Assembly: GCA_003049485.1 (NCBI GenBank)
Contig: PYST01000019.1
Coordinates: 62,001 to 126,000 of the forward strand
Source: Ophioceras dolichostomum
Taxonomy: Eukaryota > Ascomycota > Sordariomycetes > Magnaporthales > Ophioceraceae
Direction: 5' to 3'
DNA: 64,000 nucleotides
The number at the start of each line of letters is the position of its first letter. Position 1 is the first letter of the stretch. The translations under genes and the position numbers were made by a program. Under the pieces are notes generated by a model. The model did no database searches. It was not told where the DNA came from and was given only the letters and a program-made list of their open reading frames with translations. Shown here piece by piece: positions 1 through 12,129 of this stretch.

Positions 1-561
1 GCACATGGGGGCGATACAAGTATAAAGCATTAGCTTCGGCAGGTTAAGGGAGCAGGGCATTATACATAGACGCTTCATAGAGCTTCTCTAGCACGAGGTT
101 CGCCCCTCTGCCTACCAGCCTCCCGCCGACTAGACACGCAAGGCCAGACAGGTGGGTACCTAGGTACGTAGGCAGCTGGGGACGATCAAATAAAGCAAGG
201 AGGGCGGCATACGGAAGCATGCAAGTGATCAAATGAGGCATATGAACCCGGAGCCCATCCACCGGTTTTCAGTGGAGAGCACCTTCATACGCTCGTGGCT
301 TCCCCCGACTGAACGACGATAATACGAAGACTATCTAACACAGACTGATCTTGCGGATGAGTGACAACCTCTGTTTATTCCTTTATACATTCTCCCCTTT
401 TTGAACTTGAGCTCTCAGGCTTCGGATTTGAGGAAAATTACACAACAACATCGTAGAACCAGGGCATGGAACCGGCACCCGGCACCCTCTCCTGGTACGT
501 TGTTTTCCTCTTATGAACACACATACCAGCCAACCGAGGGCACTTACAGACAATAAATAGC
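1..561. other. 3' flank of HIS4, no gene seen
   Basis: No supportable coding region. The stretch holds a TACCTAGGTACGTAGG cluster near 155-175, one of many such clusters in this window, and the probable 3' UTR of the HIS4 gene that ends at 562. The short open frames here show no codon bias or family resemblance. Confidence 0.5.
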
Positions 562-3388
562 CTAGGACGACGAGCCTTTCTTGTCCATGTGCTCGATGCG
601 GATGCTGACGGCCCTGCGGTGGGCCTCGAGCTCCTCGACCTTGGCGAGTTGCATGACGGCAGCGCCGACGTTGCGCAGGCCAGCGGCCGTGAGGTTGGAG
701 CTCGTGATGTGCTTGACGAAGGAGCCGAGGTTGACGCCCGAGTATTGCTTCGCGTAGCCGTAGGTTGCTGATCATTGGGAACAAGGTTTAGTAAGAGGGT
801 AGGTACCTCCTGTGATGTAGGGGTAGGGGTAGGCAGGGGGAGAGAGTGCCCTCCCACAGTAGGTCTGGGAGCGCGGAGGGACCAGAAAAAAAACACTTAC
901 GCAAAGAGTGGTTCACACCGGCGGAATAATCGCCCACGCTCTCGGGGGTCCACTCGCCAATAAACACACTTCCGGCATTCGTAACGGCCTCAACGGCGGC
1001 CTCGGCATCCTGAATCTGCAGGATCAGGTGCTCGGGGGCATAATCGTTGCTGATGCGCAGCGCCTCGTCGACCGAGCCGACACAGACCGTGACCGAGTGC
1101 GCGATGCTGCCCCTGATGATATCGACGCGGGGCAGCGCCACTGCCTGGCGGTGGACCTCGTCCTCGATGGCCCGCAGCTCCTCCTCGCGCAGGTCGACGG
1201 CGAGCAGCACGACCTGCGAGTCGACGCCGTGCTCCGCCTGCGACAGCAGGTCGGACGCCACGAACGCCGGGTTCGCGAGCCGGTCGGCCACGACGAGCAC
1301 CTCCGAGGGCCCCGCGGGCATGTCGATCCCGACGCCCGCGTTCGTGTCGTTGCTGACGAGCATCTTGGCCGCCGTGACGAACTGGTTGCCGGGCCCCAGG
1401 ATCTTGTCCACTTTTGGGACCGACTCGGTGCCGTACGCGAGCGCGGCGACGGCCTGGGCGCCGCCCGCGAGGACGACGGCCTCGGCGCCGACCTTGTGCG
1501 CCACGTACACGATCTCGGGCGTGACCGTCCCGTCCGCGCGGGGAGGGGAGGCTAGCACGATTCGCCCGCACCCGGCCACCATGGCGGGCACGCCGAGCAT
1601 CAGCGCCGTGCTGGGCAGGACGGCTGTGCCGCCGGGGACGTAGAGCCCCACGCGCTCGATGGGGCGCGCGAAGCGGCTGCACACCACGCCCGACATGGTC
1701 TCGACCCGCAAGGGCTTCTCCTCCTTCTGCGCCGAGTGGAAGCGGCGGATGTTGTCGAACGAGAGGTCGATGGCCGCCTTCGTCTCGGGGGAAAGCGCCA
1801 TGAGGGACTCGGGGAAGGGCGCCCTGAGCACGGGCTGCGTGAGCGAGGTCGCCTTCTCGAACTTGTGCGTGTACGCCAGCAGGGCCTTGTCGCCGTTCTG
1901 CCGGACGTCGTCGACGATCGGGCCGATGATCTTCATGATCGCCTCTGAGGACTTCTGCGAGGGCCTCTTGAGGGCCGCGTGGATGTCTTCGGCTGAGTGC
2001 TTGGTAACATCGAGGCGCTTCATTGTGATTCGGTCGTCGACGGCAGGGGCAGCAGCAGGAGCGGCGGAAGGAGCGGTCGTAGCAGCAGCAGCAGCAGCAG
2101 CAGTAGGGGCCGTTGACGCAGGGGTGCTGCTGGCACTTTCATTCGAGGTCTTGGAAAGCCCTTCCTTCTCGGCCCATTTGCCCTTCGCATCGCCCGTGCG
2201 GCGCTTCACTTTCCAGCTCTTGGCGTCCAGATTCCTCTCGATGTCGGCGAGGCTAACACCGGCACCGACTGCCCGAGTCAAGGCGAAGTAGATCAGGTCG
2301 GCAGCCTCGAAAGCCACCTCGCTGGGCGTCTTGGCGTCGCAGAGCTCCTCCGCCTCCTCCATGATCTTGGCACGCAGAAGTTTCTGGTCTGAGAAAAGGC
2401 GGGCGGTGTATGAGCCTGGTGGAGCAGAGCACTTTCTCAACTGGAGGGTGTGGTCCAGCTTGGCCACGCCCTTGAGGTCGCCGAAGCACCCAGACTGGTC
2501 GAGGTGGCAAAACCGCCCCTTTTGCCTGACGACGAACTTGAGCGCGTCGTTGTCGCAGTCAAGCGATACTCTAACCAACTCCTGGGTGTCACCGGATGTC
2601 GCCCCCTTATACCAGAGTCCCCGTTTCCGGCTCTGGTAGACACCTGTTCCTGTTCGCAAGGCCTCTCCAACGCTTTCCTCGCTGCTGTAGACCAGCCCTA
2701 GCGCTATGCCGGCCTCATCAGTCACAACCGTGGGCAAAAGGCCATCTGCGCGGTCGGAGCTCCAGATTGAGGCAAGGAGACTAGGCATTGGGAGAGTGCC
2801 ATCTGCAGCAGCCACGTCCTTGCCAGATGCGGACAGGCTCGTGGATGGCAGAATAGGAATGGCAGGGATCTGGGAGGCCAGCTCGACGAAGCGCTTCAGG
2901 TCCGTTCCTGGAGCGGGCTTGACGAACAGTGGAGACGCCGCAACCTTCCTCGCCTTGCACTGATCGACGAGTTCGGAAACGTCTCCACTGGCATCAACGC
3001 CAACGAGGAGCAGGCCGTGCTCGGATGCTGGGATTTCGGCAGCAGCAGCAGCAACCGCGGTAACCGGGACGATCCTGGAGCCGTACTCGGCAAAGTCCCC
3101 CAGCTGTTCGGGTCGCACAAAGATCTTGCGGGCGCCGCCATCGAGCAAGGATAGAATATCGTCCTTGGACTCGAGCTGAGTCACATCGAAGTATGGCTCG
3201 AACTCGATACTGTCCTGCCTTAAGAACCCACGTACTAGATCGACATTCTGGGCATTGACCTCGAAGAATACGGTGCTCAAGAACCCGAGCTGTTCCCGGC
3301 TCAGGCCACCCTCCAGGGGGAGAGTGACGCTGGCCAGGAAGGGCAATGGCAGGGTTGATTCCATCGCCAACAAGAAAGGATGGGCCAA
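562..3388 (-). CDS. HIS4: Histidine biosynthesis trifunctional protein (HIS4)
   Basis: Cytosolic enzyme for three steps of histidine synthesis: phosphoribosyl-ATP pyrophosphatase, phosphoribosyl-AMP cyclohydrolase and histidinol dehydrogenase. Exons: 901-3388 and 562-767, with an intron at 768-900 (donor GTAAGT, acceptor CAG). Spliced length is 897 aa. The cyclohydrolase region (GLWYKGATSGDTQ, then CHLDQSGCFG) lies near residues 255-310. The pyrophosphatase helices (KIMEEAEELCDA, FEAADLIYFAL) lie near 325-375. An Ala/Thr/Ser-rich linker at about 410-450 separates these from histidinol dehydrogenase, which has GPGNQFVTAAKM, DMPAGPSEVLVVAD, SQAEHGVDSQ and YAPEHLI. Splicing restores the conserved NHSLPTYGYAKQYSGVN across the junction, which confirms the short last exon. 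The start could be Met1 (3388) or Met9 (3364). The divergent neighbour is TAF9, 670 bp away. The homopolymeric linker is typical of fungal HIS4 proteins but is rich in alanine here. Confidence 0.95.
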
Positions 3389-4058
3389 TGGATGTGACTC
3401 GTGGATTGGAAGAAGTTAGCAGGGACGTATTTCGAAGTGGGATCTAAAAACTCGTAGAAAGATATCGAGATCTTATTAGTCGAGTCCGGCAGAGTGACTG
3501 CGATCAAACCAGGCAGGTGCGCATATGCATAGCCCGGGAATTTCAGGGGACCGTTTCCTCCCAACATCCATCTTCCAACATCAACATCTCCTCCAAACCT
3601 CCTGTATCGGCGGCGTGTGACTCCCTAACAAATCATGGCGGGGCAATTGGAAAATCTGCAGCCCCGTTTTCCTTCGCCCCACGCTGTTGCATCTGCAATC
3701 CGCCCCTCCAAAAATTCCGACAGGGATGTGCATTTAAGCTAGTGGTCCGTGCTAGAGAGACCTCGACCTTGCTCGCGTTCTCTCCCATTGTTCACATTCA
3801 TTGACAAGAACGCGAACAATAGGACTCAACAACCACAAACCTAGTAGGGGCGATCAGCCGTGGATGAACCGATCGGACGAAATTTCACCTTTGTGATACC
3901 AAACCTTATCACTACCTCGACTCAAATGGCGACTAGGACCTGAGAGATCTCTCCCAGAGCCTCCAGGTCCTTCCCTACTGGCATCGACACCACAACGACG
4001 GTAACTCGCCCAATCGCTCGACAGCCAGCCATCCATCATCTTATACCCCCCTCACAAA
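3389..4058. promoter_or_regulatory. Divergent HIS4/TAF9 promoter region
   Basis: Shared 670-bp intergenic region between divergently transcribed HIS4 and TAF9. It contains near-matches to the CPC1/Gcn4 site TGASTCA: TGACTCG at 3395-3401, TGACTCC at 3618-3624 and CGACTCA at 3918-3924. No perfect copy was seen. The HIS4 family is classically under general amino-acid control, so the degenerate sites are plausible but unproven. Confidence 0.4.
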
Positions 4059-5087
4059 ATGGCGACGACAGCGATCGCGCCCCAAACCAACGGCATCCTG
4101 CCATCCGGCAGCCAAGCTCCCGCCGCGACACAGGCGACATCAGCCGGCGGCCCCAGCCAGCAGGCGCAGACATCGTCGTCCCAGCAAACACATTCACAGT
4201 CCACCGCCGCGGCCGCATCACAACCACATCTCAACGGCGCCGTCGCCGCGGCATCACAACAACACCAACAACAAGCCCAAGCGGCGGCGGCCGGCGGCAG
4301 CGGCGCGCCCGCCCCACGGCCGCGCGACGTGCGCACCCTAGAACTCCTCCTCACCGCACAGGGCGTCACGTCCTTCGAGCCGCGCGTCCCCGTCCTCCTC
4401 CTCGACTTCGCCTACCGCCACACGCAGGCCGTGCTCTCCGACGCGCTGCACCTCGCCGCGGACCCGTACACCACGCACGCCGGCTCCAAGCCGAGCGCGG
4501 CGCAGGGCGCGACCGCCGCGGCGCCGTCCGGCAGCGACGCGGCCGTGTCGTCCAGCGCCGTGCAGGTCGCCATCGCGAGCCGACTCGCGTTTCAGTTCCA
4601 CGGCGGTCCTGGGTCTGGCGGTGGCGGCGCAGCGTCAGGAGGAGGAGCAGGGGTAGGAGCAGGGGCGGGCTCGGCCTCGGCCTCGGGCGGAGGCGGCGCG
4701 AGCAAAGAGTACCTCCTAGAGATGGCGCGGGAGCGCAACCGGGCCGCGCTGCCGCGCATCCAGCCGCACGAGTGGGGGGTCAGGCTGCCGAGCGAGCGGT
4801 TCGTGCTGTCCGGCACGTCGTGGGGCCTCGTGGCGGACCGGTGGGCTCCCGGAGAGGCGGGCATTGACGATGATGATGATGACGACGATGAGATGGACGA
4901 CGAGGACGAGGACGCGGAGATGAGGGACGCCATGGGCGGTGGTGACGGGCCGGACTCTTCGTCGCAGCTTCAGCAGCAAGGGCAGGGAGATGCCGACGAG
5001 GATGTGGGCGGGGAGCCGGTCGAGGGCGGGACGGTGGACGATGTGTTTGGCGATGATGTGGACGAGGAGATGATGGACGAGGAGTAG
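4059..5087 (+). CDS. TAF9: TFIID subunit 9 (TAF9), histone-fold protein
   Basis: Intronless 342-aa protein of the TFIID (and usually SAGA) complex, expected in the nucleus. The N-terminal 85 residues are Ala/Gln/Ser-rich and low in complexity. A TAF9-type histone fold begins near residue 88 (VRTLELLLTAQGVTSFEPRV, then LLLDFAYRHTQAVLSDALHL). It is interrupted by an Ala/Ser-rich insertion and a Gly-rich loop before the last conserved block: KEYLLEMARERNRAALP near 213-230 and LPSERFVLSGTSWGL near 243-257. The C-terminal tail (about 267-342) is strongly acidic, including a run of eight Asp. Family TAF9 proteins pair with TAF6 through this fold. The insertions make it longer than yeast or animal histone-fold cores but are common in moulds. 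The start is the first ATG after the stop-rich leader. Confidence 0.88.
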   Translation: MATTAIAPQTNGILPSGSQAPAATQATSAGGPSQQAQTSSSQQTHSQSTAAAASQPHLNGAVAAASQQHQQQAQAAAAGGSGAPAPRPRDVRTLELLLTAQGVTSFEPRVPVLLLDFAYRHTQAVLSDALHLAADPYTTHAGSKPSAAQGATAAAPSGSDAAVSSSAVQVAIASRLAFQFHGGPGSGGGGAASGGGAGVGAGAGSASASGGGGASKEYLLEMARERNRAALPRIQPHEWGVRLPSERFVLSGTSWGLVADRWAPGEAGIDDDDDDDDEMDDEDEDAEMRDAMGGGDGPDSSSQLQQQGQGDADEDVGGEPVEGGTVDDVFGDDVDEEMMDEE

Positions 5088-6168
5088 GACTCCTCCGATG
5101 CCGTCAATCTGCTCAGCCCTCGAAACGGTTCGTTGTCGTCTGCGTTGCGCGTTTTGGCCGCTTGATTCCCTGCTTCCTCTCTGTTACATAGATGGATGAT
5201 GATCAAGGGATATTTGAGGACAAAGGAAAGATAGGTGGGCGATGGTGCGGGGAGGAAGAAATAGGAGACACCTTGGTCCGGCTGTCCTGATGTCATCTTG
5301 CTCAGCCATGGATCGGTCTGGGAAATGAACAGGGCTATAGATGGCCACTTTGACGCGTTACTGGGGAAAACCGAAGTCAGGGTACGGGCTGAGGCGCTCT
5401 TGCTCACACATGTGTTTGTGTGCCACCGAGCGACGGCTTCTGCTTCCCACCAAATTCGCATTTTTTCCCCCTTAAATCTGTATTCTAGTTTACTTTCTCC
5501 TAAGTTTGCGCAGGTTCACTTTAGACCGAGAGGAGCGCATTCCCAAGTTTTGAGAATACATCTTCAATGTACCCATCAACTCATCTGAAAGTGCCGTGTG
5601 AGGGGACCGGCCTCTCAGGGAGGGATGGTGGATAATGACGGCGTGAACATTCGTCTATCGAGAAACGCACTTTTACATGTCTGCCAGGGCAAATGCAGCT
5701 CGCGGTTTTGCGTTAAGCAATCGTGGTTGTATGCAAAAGCCTTGGTTTTCAACAAGCCTGTGAGAGTATGATAGTAGAAACAAGACGAGCAGACAGTTTA
5801 GAAAACTCCTCGCTATGCAATGACTTCGGTAAGGTACAAAACAGAACAGCCATAGAAGTGCCCAGAACCCAACCAACCGAAACCGAGAGCCCCCGCGAAC
5901 AGCATGTTCTGCTGCCTGTCCATCCCACCCCATCCGTCGCAACCCATATCTAGCGACGGAATATGAACTATGCATTCTACCTCTTTCCATCCCATGCACC
6001 CAGCGGATCGTTCACCGCGACTCATATTACCCAATTCCATCCGTCCATCCGTCAATCCATCCATCCATCCATGGTCCAAAACTTTCTCTCGCTGTACCAT
6101 TGGAACCCATAGAGAATTCGTACTGGAGCGAGGTCCTAGCTAAAGGAGCCTAGTAAGTAGGTCCCGGC
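5088..6168. other. Convergent 3' flanks of TAF9 and lipin
   Basis: A 1.08-kb stretch between the convergent TAF9 and lipin genes. No coding region is supported. It contains a short CCAT-type tetranucleotide run at about 6036-6072 in the lipin 3' flank. Confidence 0.45.
6036..6072. repeat. CCAT tetranucleotide microsatellite
   Basis: Imperfect tandem CCAT/CCGT repeat (TCCATCCGTCCATCC followed by three clean CCAT units) just downstream of the lipin stop codon. Confidence 0.75.
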
Positions 6169-8729
6169 TTATTTAGAATCCTTCCCCATCGTGAGGTTCT
6201 TCACTCCCGTGATCAGCTCCGCGTCCGTGTCCGGGACCCCAGCCTGGGGCGACGGCGTCCGCTTCGCCCTCCTCCCCCTTGGCGGCAGCGCATCCTTGGC
6301 ATCTCGGACCTGCGCCTCAACGTCATCATCATCTTCTTCTTCCGCTCCCTCTCCTCTTTCTCTTTCATCTCCCTCATCTTCCTCACCATCATCGCCCCCG
6401 TCGACGTCATTCTCATCATCCGCATCATCATCCTCGATAATCGAGCTCATCATCCCGTTGTTCCCGTCATCCTCATACGACGGGCGTCCACCACCACCAC
6501 CGCGCCCACTAAGGATGCTGCTCCGCTCGCCGTACTCGTCGAACGAGTCGCGGGAGATGTAGCTGTCGCCGAGGCCATCGCCGGCCTCCTCCTCGTCTTC
6601 GTCGTACTGGCTGCCAGCCTCGTCCTCATCTTCGTCGTCGTCGTCGGCCGCCCCATCTCCTGCGAGTTCGTGACGCTCGTCCTCGCCGTCGTCCTCCGAC
6701 TCGCTGGCCGAGAACTCGTCCAGCTCCAGCGGCGGGTCGCGCCAGAATATGAAGTCCGTGCAGGCCTCGCCGCCCCCCCTGACGAGCGTGTGCACGGGCG
6801 GGAAGTAGTGCTCCACAATCTCGGACATGTTGACGTAGCTCAGCTTGAGCTTGTTGAGGCTTAGCAGGTCGAGTGAGACCTCCGCGTTGGAGTTGATGGT
6901 GAAGATGCGCGTGCGCGGCACGTCGACGGTGCGGTACGAGATCTGGTCCGTCAGGCGGTTGCCGAACCCGGCGTAGAAGGGATGGTGGTCGGGACCGTAG
7001 AGGTTGCGGATGTCGCGCAGCGTGGCCATCTTGAAGACGTGCGGCTTGCGCAGGTAGATCTCCCTACGCAGGGCCGCCATGGTGCGGTCCGGAGAGAGGA
7101 TGGTGGGGCCCCGCGGCAGGCGGTGGCTGTCCTGCGCCACGCCCGCGAGGTACGCGCGCGTGGTGTCGGCCTGCCCGACGGACCGGCTGGTCAGGTACAT
7201 GATGTTGTAGCCGTTGGTGACGATGTCGCAGTACAGCTTGGCCACACCCGCGTGCGTCCAGTCACGCCCGATCATGTTGAGCACGTGGCCGAGGGCGTCC
7301 GACTTGGTGATGGTGCCGTCGATGTCGGAGATCACCACGGGCGTCTCGTGCTTCCAGAGGTACATGCCGGCCGTGCATGTCGCCCGGTTGACGGTGAAGC
7401 TCATCGAGTTCTCGCCGGGCTTGAGGTTGAGCGCCTTGAGCTGGTCGCTGGTCAGCCGCAGCGTCTTGGCGTAGTTCCGGTTGGGGTCGCCGCCGGCCGT
7501 TGTGGACCCAGGCGACGATGGAGGTGTCTGCAAAACGTTCTGACCGACATCCGACTCGGTACGCCGGTGGATCATCGTCTGCGACGTTGTGCCGGTGCTG
7601 TCATCGCTGTGATAGCCCGGGTCGGACACGGCGTCGGCCGGTACAAGTGTCGTTGGGCTACGGTACGACGCCTCCATCATGGCCTTCTTCATTGCCGCAT
7701 CCTTAGCCTCCTCGCTGCTGTAGATCCACAGGTTGCCCTGTTCGTCCATGCCGATCAGCGCGCCGACGTCATAGTTGCCGTCGAGCTCCTGCGAGAGCAC
7801 CTTCCTGGCGAGGATCTCGGCGCGGAACGCGTCCTCGTCATTATTCTTAAATTCGCTCATATCTAGCATCAGGTCACCGCTCTCAGTCACCTGCGTCCGG
7901 ATGTTGACGGCCGCGAGCTCCCTAGAGAGCGTCATGGCTCGCTCGAGGGCTTCTCTTTGGCCGAGAGGGGGTGGGCTTTGGGACCGGTCGGAGATACGTG
8001 GGCTGCCAGGGCTGAGCGAGATGTCCTCCAAATCCAGGTTCGACGACTGTCTCCGGGCTCGCTGGCCGAGGACGCCGTCACTGTGGTGCCGCTGTTCATA
8101 GGTGGACCAGTCCCCGGTTCTGGGCCGTCCATGTGAAAGTTCAGGGGAGGTCGAGAGTGGTGTGAGGAACCCTGAGGCTGGGGCGCCTAAGTTAGCATAT
8201 CACATGGACGGGTTTCCTAAACTCAAGCTGAGAAGACATCTTCGCAAGAGTCGTACATACCACCGGCGTCTTGTTTAGCAGAGGTCGATTGGATGACAGA
8301 CGGGGGAGGCCGGGTAAGCCCCGGCGTACGAGGCTTCCCCGGCTCCCCGTCGAGCTCGAACACTTCTGGATCCTGAAGTACTGGCTGCCCCTGAGCATTG
8401 AAGACCGGGCTGGAGACGGGTGACACCAGCGGGGAGGTCTGCATGCTTTTGGGTATGGTGTCTGTCGTCTCGAAGACGAAGAATGCCTCGCCGCCTTCTC
8501 CGAGCTTCATCGAGTACTCCTGCTTGACGCCATTGACCTTGAATTCCACCTTCTTCTCGTACGGCCGGAGGAGGGAGAACTTCCCGAACCGCACGTGGAA
8601 GGGTGAGCAGAGGAGAGTGCCATCCTCCTGCTCCACGACAATAACGTCAATAGCGCCGCTGAGGGTGGCAGGGTTGATCGAGTTCCAGGCCGTGGACACG
8701 GAGTCGCTCAGATTCCGTACGTACTGCAT
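6169..8729 (-). CDS. PAH1: Lipin-type phosphatidate phosphatase (PAH1/Smp2/Ned1)
   Basis: Mg2+-dependent phosphatidic acid phosphatase that makes diacylglycerol for storage lipid and controls phospholipid and nuclear-membrane growth. Exons: 8261-8729 and 6169-8186; the intron at 8187-8260 has donor GTATGT, a GCTAAC branch and acceptor TAG. The product is 828 aa. The N-lipin domain occupies about residues 1-105 (starts MQYVRNLSDSVSTAWNSINP; includes the conserved Gly patch KLGEGGEAFFVFE). The spliced junction encodes the YEQRHHSDGVLGQRARR segment. The C-lipin HAD domain has the catalytic DIDGT motif near residue 444, followed by NIMYLTSRS and later SNAEVSLDLL. The last 170 residues are very acidic (D/E tracts); an acidic tail in yeast Pah1 docks the Nem1-Spo7 phosphatase. 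Length and domain order match fungal Pah1. The gene is convergent with TAF9. Confidence 0.95.
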
Positions 8730-10771
8730 CTTGCGGTCGACAGTATGTGCACTCTTCCACGAGGTGCCTCGGGCAACACGACGCGCGCACTCCTCCTCGC
8801 TCCCCGACTCCGATCAAGCGGGCGGACGTGTAATGTTTCCGAATAGCGAATAGACGGCCTATCCGGAGAGCTATATTAAGAGTTAAACCGGTCGTAGTAA
8901 ACGGTGTTGCTCGCAAAGGTCACTGGCTTAGGAAGTCGTTGGCCCGTCCGGTGTGCGTCGAGTCTGGAGTGTGCGGCGCCGTAGATGAGACGGACGATTC
9001 GGTATTCGGGATGACCGGAGGAGTTGAGGTATGTGACAGTTCGAGGTGACAGTCGGTTCTCCGGGATGGTCCCTGGTAACCGGCGGGGTAGTCGAATCTC
9101 AGGTACGCCAGCTGGAATAAGAAAGGGGGCGGCTGATATCCCGGGACTGAGGAGCGACGAACGAATAAAAGCAAAACCAGAACCGAAGATAGAACGCGGA
9201 ATGCTATGCGATCGAGGAATCAAAGGGGATATGAGACGACAAATTGGTCGGCCTAGGAGCAGTAAAAGGAGGAGAAGAAGGGGAACCATGCAAGAGACTG
9301 GTGGTACCTTCGTATTAGTGAGTAGGGTAGCCTAGGCAGAGTGTTGAGGTCAAGAGAGGTTGATGAGGACGGACCCGTTTCTGGCTGTGGGGAGGCGACC
9401 TGAGCTGGCTGGGCGGCGCATGCATGTGAGCTGAGCGCAATTGAAAGGAATGACCAGCTCAACAAACGACGCCGCAGTCGCCTCGGCCGGTTACCAATAA
9501 AGTTGCCACCCCTGCTAGACTGTACCCCACATCGCCCAACCGCTCCTTTCCGACCATCAGAAGCTTCCGCCCGGTCTGGAGCTGCGACCACTAGATCTGT
9601 TCGTCATTGGTGGTCCTGCAGAGAAGGACTAAGAAGACTGACTGCCTGAGCGAACATGGGGATACGGACGCGCCCTGCATGCATTTCGAATTCGCGTCTG
9701 TCCCCCTCCCTCCGTCCCAAGCGCTCTGTACCCTCAAGCACTCTCAAGCCATCGCCGTTTCCTCCAACAGCTCGCCAAACTTGACTTGTGCTGCAACGCA
9801 ACTCAACCATTCGGTGACGATGAACCCGAACCACGACTCGAGGGCCTCGTGACACTGACGACTGCACACTGGGTCGAAACTCACCCTGGCCGCTCGCGGG
9901 GAGCGCGGGTGGGACAAGCAGGGGGTTGTTCTCTTTTGGGGCCAAAGGGCCCTCTTTGGGGTTGCTCATGCGACCAGCTGATGTCATTGAGCGCAAGCAG
10001 AAATGGCAATTGTCGGGTCTCATTCCCAACAGCCACCCGATTTGTCTTTGTGTGCGATTTGATTCCATTCCTTCTTCTCAATCTCACGATATGTCATGAC
10101 GAGAAGGCTACACCGATCCTCAACTCAAGCTCTCCCAGATATCGCAGGAGACTCAGGGCTCCAGAAGAGGGAGTGAGAAAGAGAGTTTGGCGCCGGGGGC
10201 AGCTACGGGATGTTTCCTACATCCCCCGGACGCCACACTGCTGCACACCACTAACAAGCGTCCTTTGGGTCCGTTCTCCCTAACCAGTCCCAACTCGGAT
10301 GGGCGGCACAACCTCAAGGGATTGGCGCTGGGTACACAGCAGTAAGCTGATGGTCCTCTGGGCATCGCATTGGTCAAAATTTTCAACACGAGGAGTAATA
10401 AGAGGGCAGGTCAAGAAAGGCAACAGAGACAAAGAAAAAATAATAGGCCAAGGAGAAGTGAGCGATTTTGTTGAGCACCGACGAGACTTCTTCCGGGAAG
10501 AATGACCCGACGTACACGACCGACCGATGGCGAATGTGAGGAGAGGATGATGAGTCAGGCGGGCGCGGCGGCGGGACCGACATCGGGTGCTACCCCCCGC
10601 GAACGCTGGCAAAAGTGCCGGGCGGTGAGAAGTGTGATTCATCCGACATCCCACCACAGTTGTGCCACATTGCAGTTCTCAAGGTGAAGCTGTTGGATAT
10701 TTTTTTTTTTTCCTTTGGCCGCCGTGCCTGCGAAAAAAACCAATTGCTCGTACCAATTGCACGCCGACAAG
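8730..10771. other. Divergent promoter region, lipin and LYS1
   Basis: About 2 kb between the divergent lipin and LYS1 starts. No convincing gene. The open frames here are short and mostly lack ATG starts. The part near LYS1 carries a TGAGTCA site (listed separately) and a T-tract at about 10698-10712. Confidence 0.45.
10551..10557 (+). promoter_or_regulatory. CPC1/Gcn4-type site upstream of LYS1
   Basis: Perfect TGAGTCA, 215 bp upstream of the LYS1 ATG. Fungal Gcn4/CPC1 activates lysine synthesis under amino-acid starvation through TGASTCA, so position and target fit. Binding itself is inferred. Confidence 0.55.
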
Positions 10772-12129
10772 ATGTCGACCGTACTACACCTACGCTCGGA
10801 GACTAAGCCGCTCGAGCATCGCTCCGCACTGACTCCTACGGTATGAAAGCGGACCTAATCCCACCTAACCTACCTGACATCACCTCACGTCCCCTGCGGC
10901 TCCCCGTCAACAAGCATAGAGATGAGAACGAGGAGGAGCGTGAGAAGTTCAGGAACCATCCCTGACTTGGACAATTCCGTTCTCATCGGCTTCTCTCTTT
11001 AGACCACCAAGGCGCTAGTCGAGACCGGCTACACGATCAACGTCGAGCGCAGCCCCGTCCGCATCTTCGACGATGCCGAATTCGAGGCCGCGGGCGCGAC
11101 GCTGGTGCCCGAGGGCAGCTGGGAGCAGGTTCCCAAGGAGCACATCGTCATCGGCCTGAAGGAGCTGGAGGAGAAGGACTTCCCGCTCAAGCACACGCAC
11201 GTGCAGTTCGCGCACTGCTACAAGAACCAGGGCGGCTGGGACAAGGTGCTGCGCAGGTACCACGACGGCCAGGGCATGCTCCTCGACATCGAGTTCCTCG
11301 AGAAGGACGGCCGCCGCGTCGCCGCCTTCGGCTTCTGGGCCGGGTTCGCCGGCGCCGCGCTGGCGCTGGAGAACTGGGCCTGGCAGCTGACCCACCCCGG
11401 CGGCGAGCCCATGCCTGGCGTGGAGAGCTACCCGAACGAGGCCGCCCTGATCGCGGACGTCAAGAAGACGCTTGCTGAGGGCGTGGCCAAGACCGAGGGC
11501 AACAAGCTGCCCCGCGTCATCGTGATCGGCGCGCTCGGCCGCTGCGGTAGGGGCGCGGTCGACTTGTGCCAGAAGGCCGGCATCCCGGACGAAAATATCC
11601 TCAAGTGGGATCTCGAAGAGACGGCGCCCGGCGGGCCGTTCAAGGAAGTCGTCGAGAGCGACATCTTCGTCAACTGCATCTACCTCAACAAGCAGATCCC
11701 GCCGTTCGTCACCCTGGATGCGCTCAAGGCCCCCGGCCGCAAGCTGTCCGTGATCAATGACTGCTCGGCCGACACCACCAACCCGTTCAACCCAGGTGAG
11801 TGCAGCCCATGTCTTGGGGTACCTGTCCTGCAGCTCTCGTAGCTGTTGTTAGCTAACAAAACGGCTCCCCAACCCAACTCTCAGTCCCCGTCTACACCGT
11901 GGCAACCACGTTCGACAAGCCCACCGTCCCAGTGGACGGCTTAGAACAGGGCCCGCCCCTGAGCGTCATCAGCATCGACCACCTCCCCAGCCTGCTCCCC
12001 CGCGAGGCTTCGGAGTCCTTCAGTAACGACCTGCTTCCCTACCTCCTGACCCTGAAGGATTGGAGGAGCGACCCCGTCTGGGCCGGTGCCGAGAAGCTGT
12101 TCAACGAGAAGGTGGCGATGCTCCCCTAG
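10772..12129 (+). CDS. LYS1: Saccharopine dehydrogenase, L-lysine-forming (LYS1)
   Basis: Last step of the alpha-aminoadipate lysine pathway: NAD+-dependent cleavage of saccharopine to lysine and 2-oxoglutarate. Exons: 10772-10840, 11003-11795 and 11885-12129; introns have donors GTATGA and GTGAGT and acceptors TAG and CAG. The product is 368 aa, the family's usual size. The 23-residue first exon encodes MSTVLHLRSETKPLEHRSAL, which matches the conserved N-terminus and joins in phase to TTKALVETGY. Other conserved blocks are QFAHCYKNQGGW, RRVAAFGFWAGFAGAALAL, the nucleotide-binding IGALGRCGRGA, ILKWDLEET, INDCSADTTNPFNP (joined across intron 2 to VPVYTVATTF) and SIDHLPSLLPREASE. It lacks a peroxisomal tripeptide (ends VAMLP). 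TGAGTCA at 10551 suggests cross-pathway control. Confidence 0.96.

Noticed and set aside
6982..7866. 294-codon antisense frame
   Set aside because: Lies opposite the conserved lipin catalytic domain; composition is that of a codon-bias shadow.
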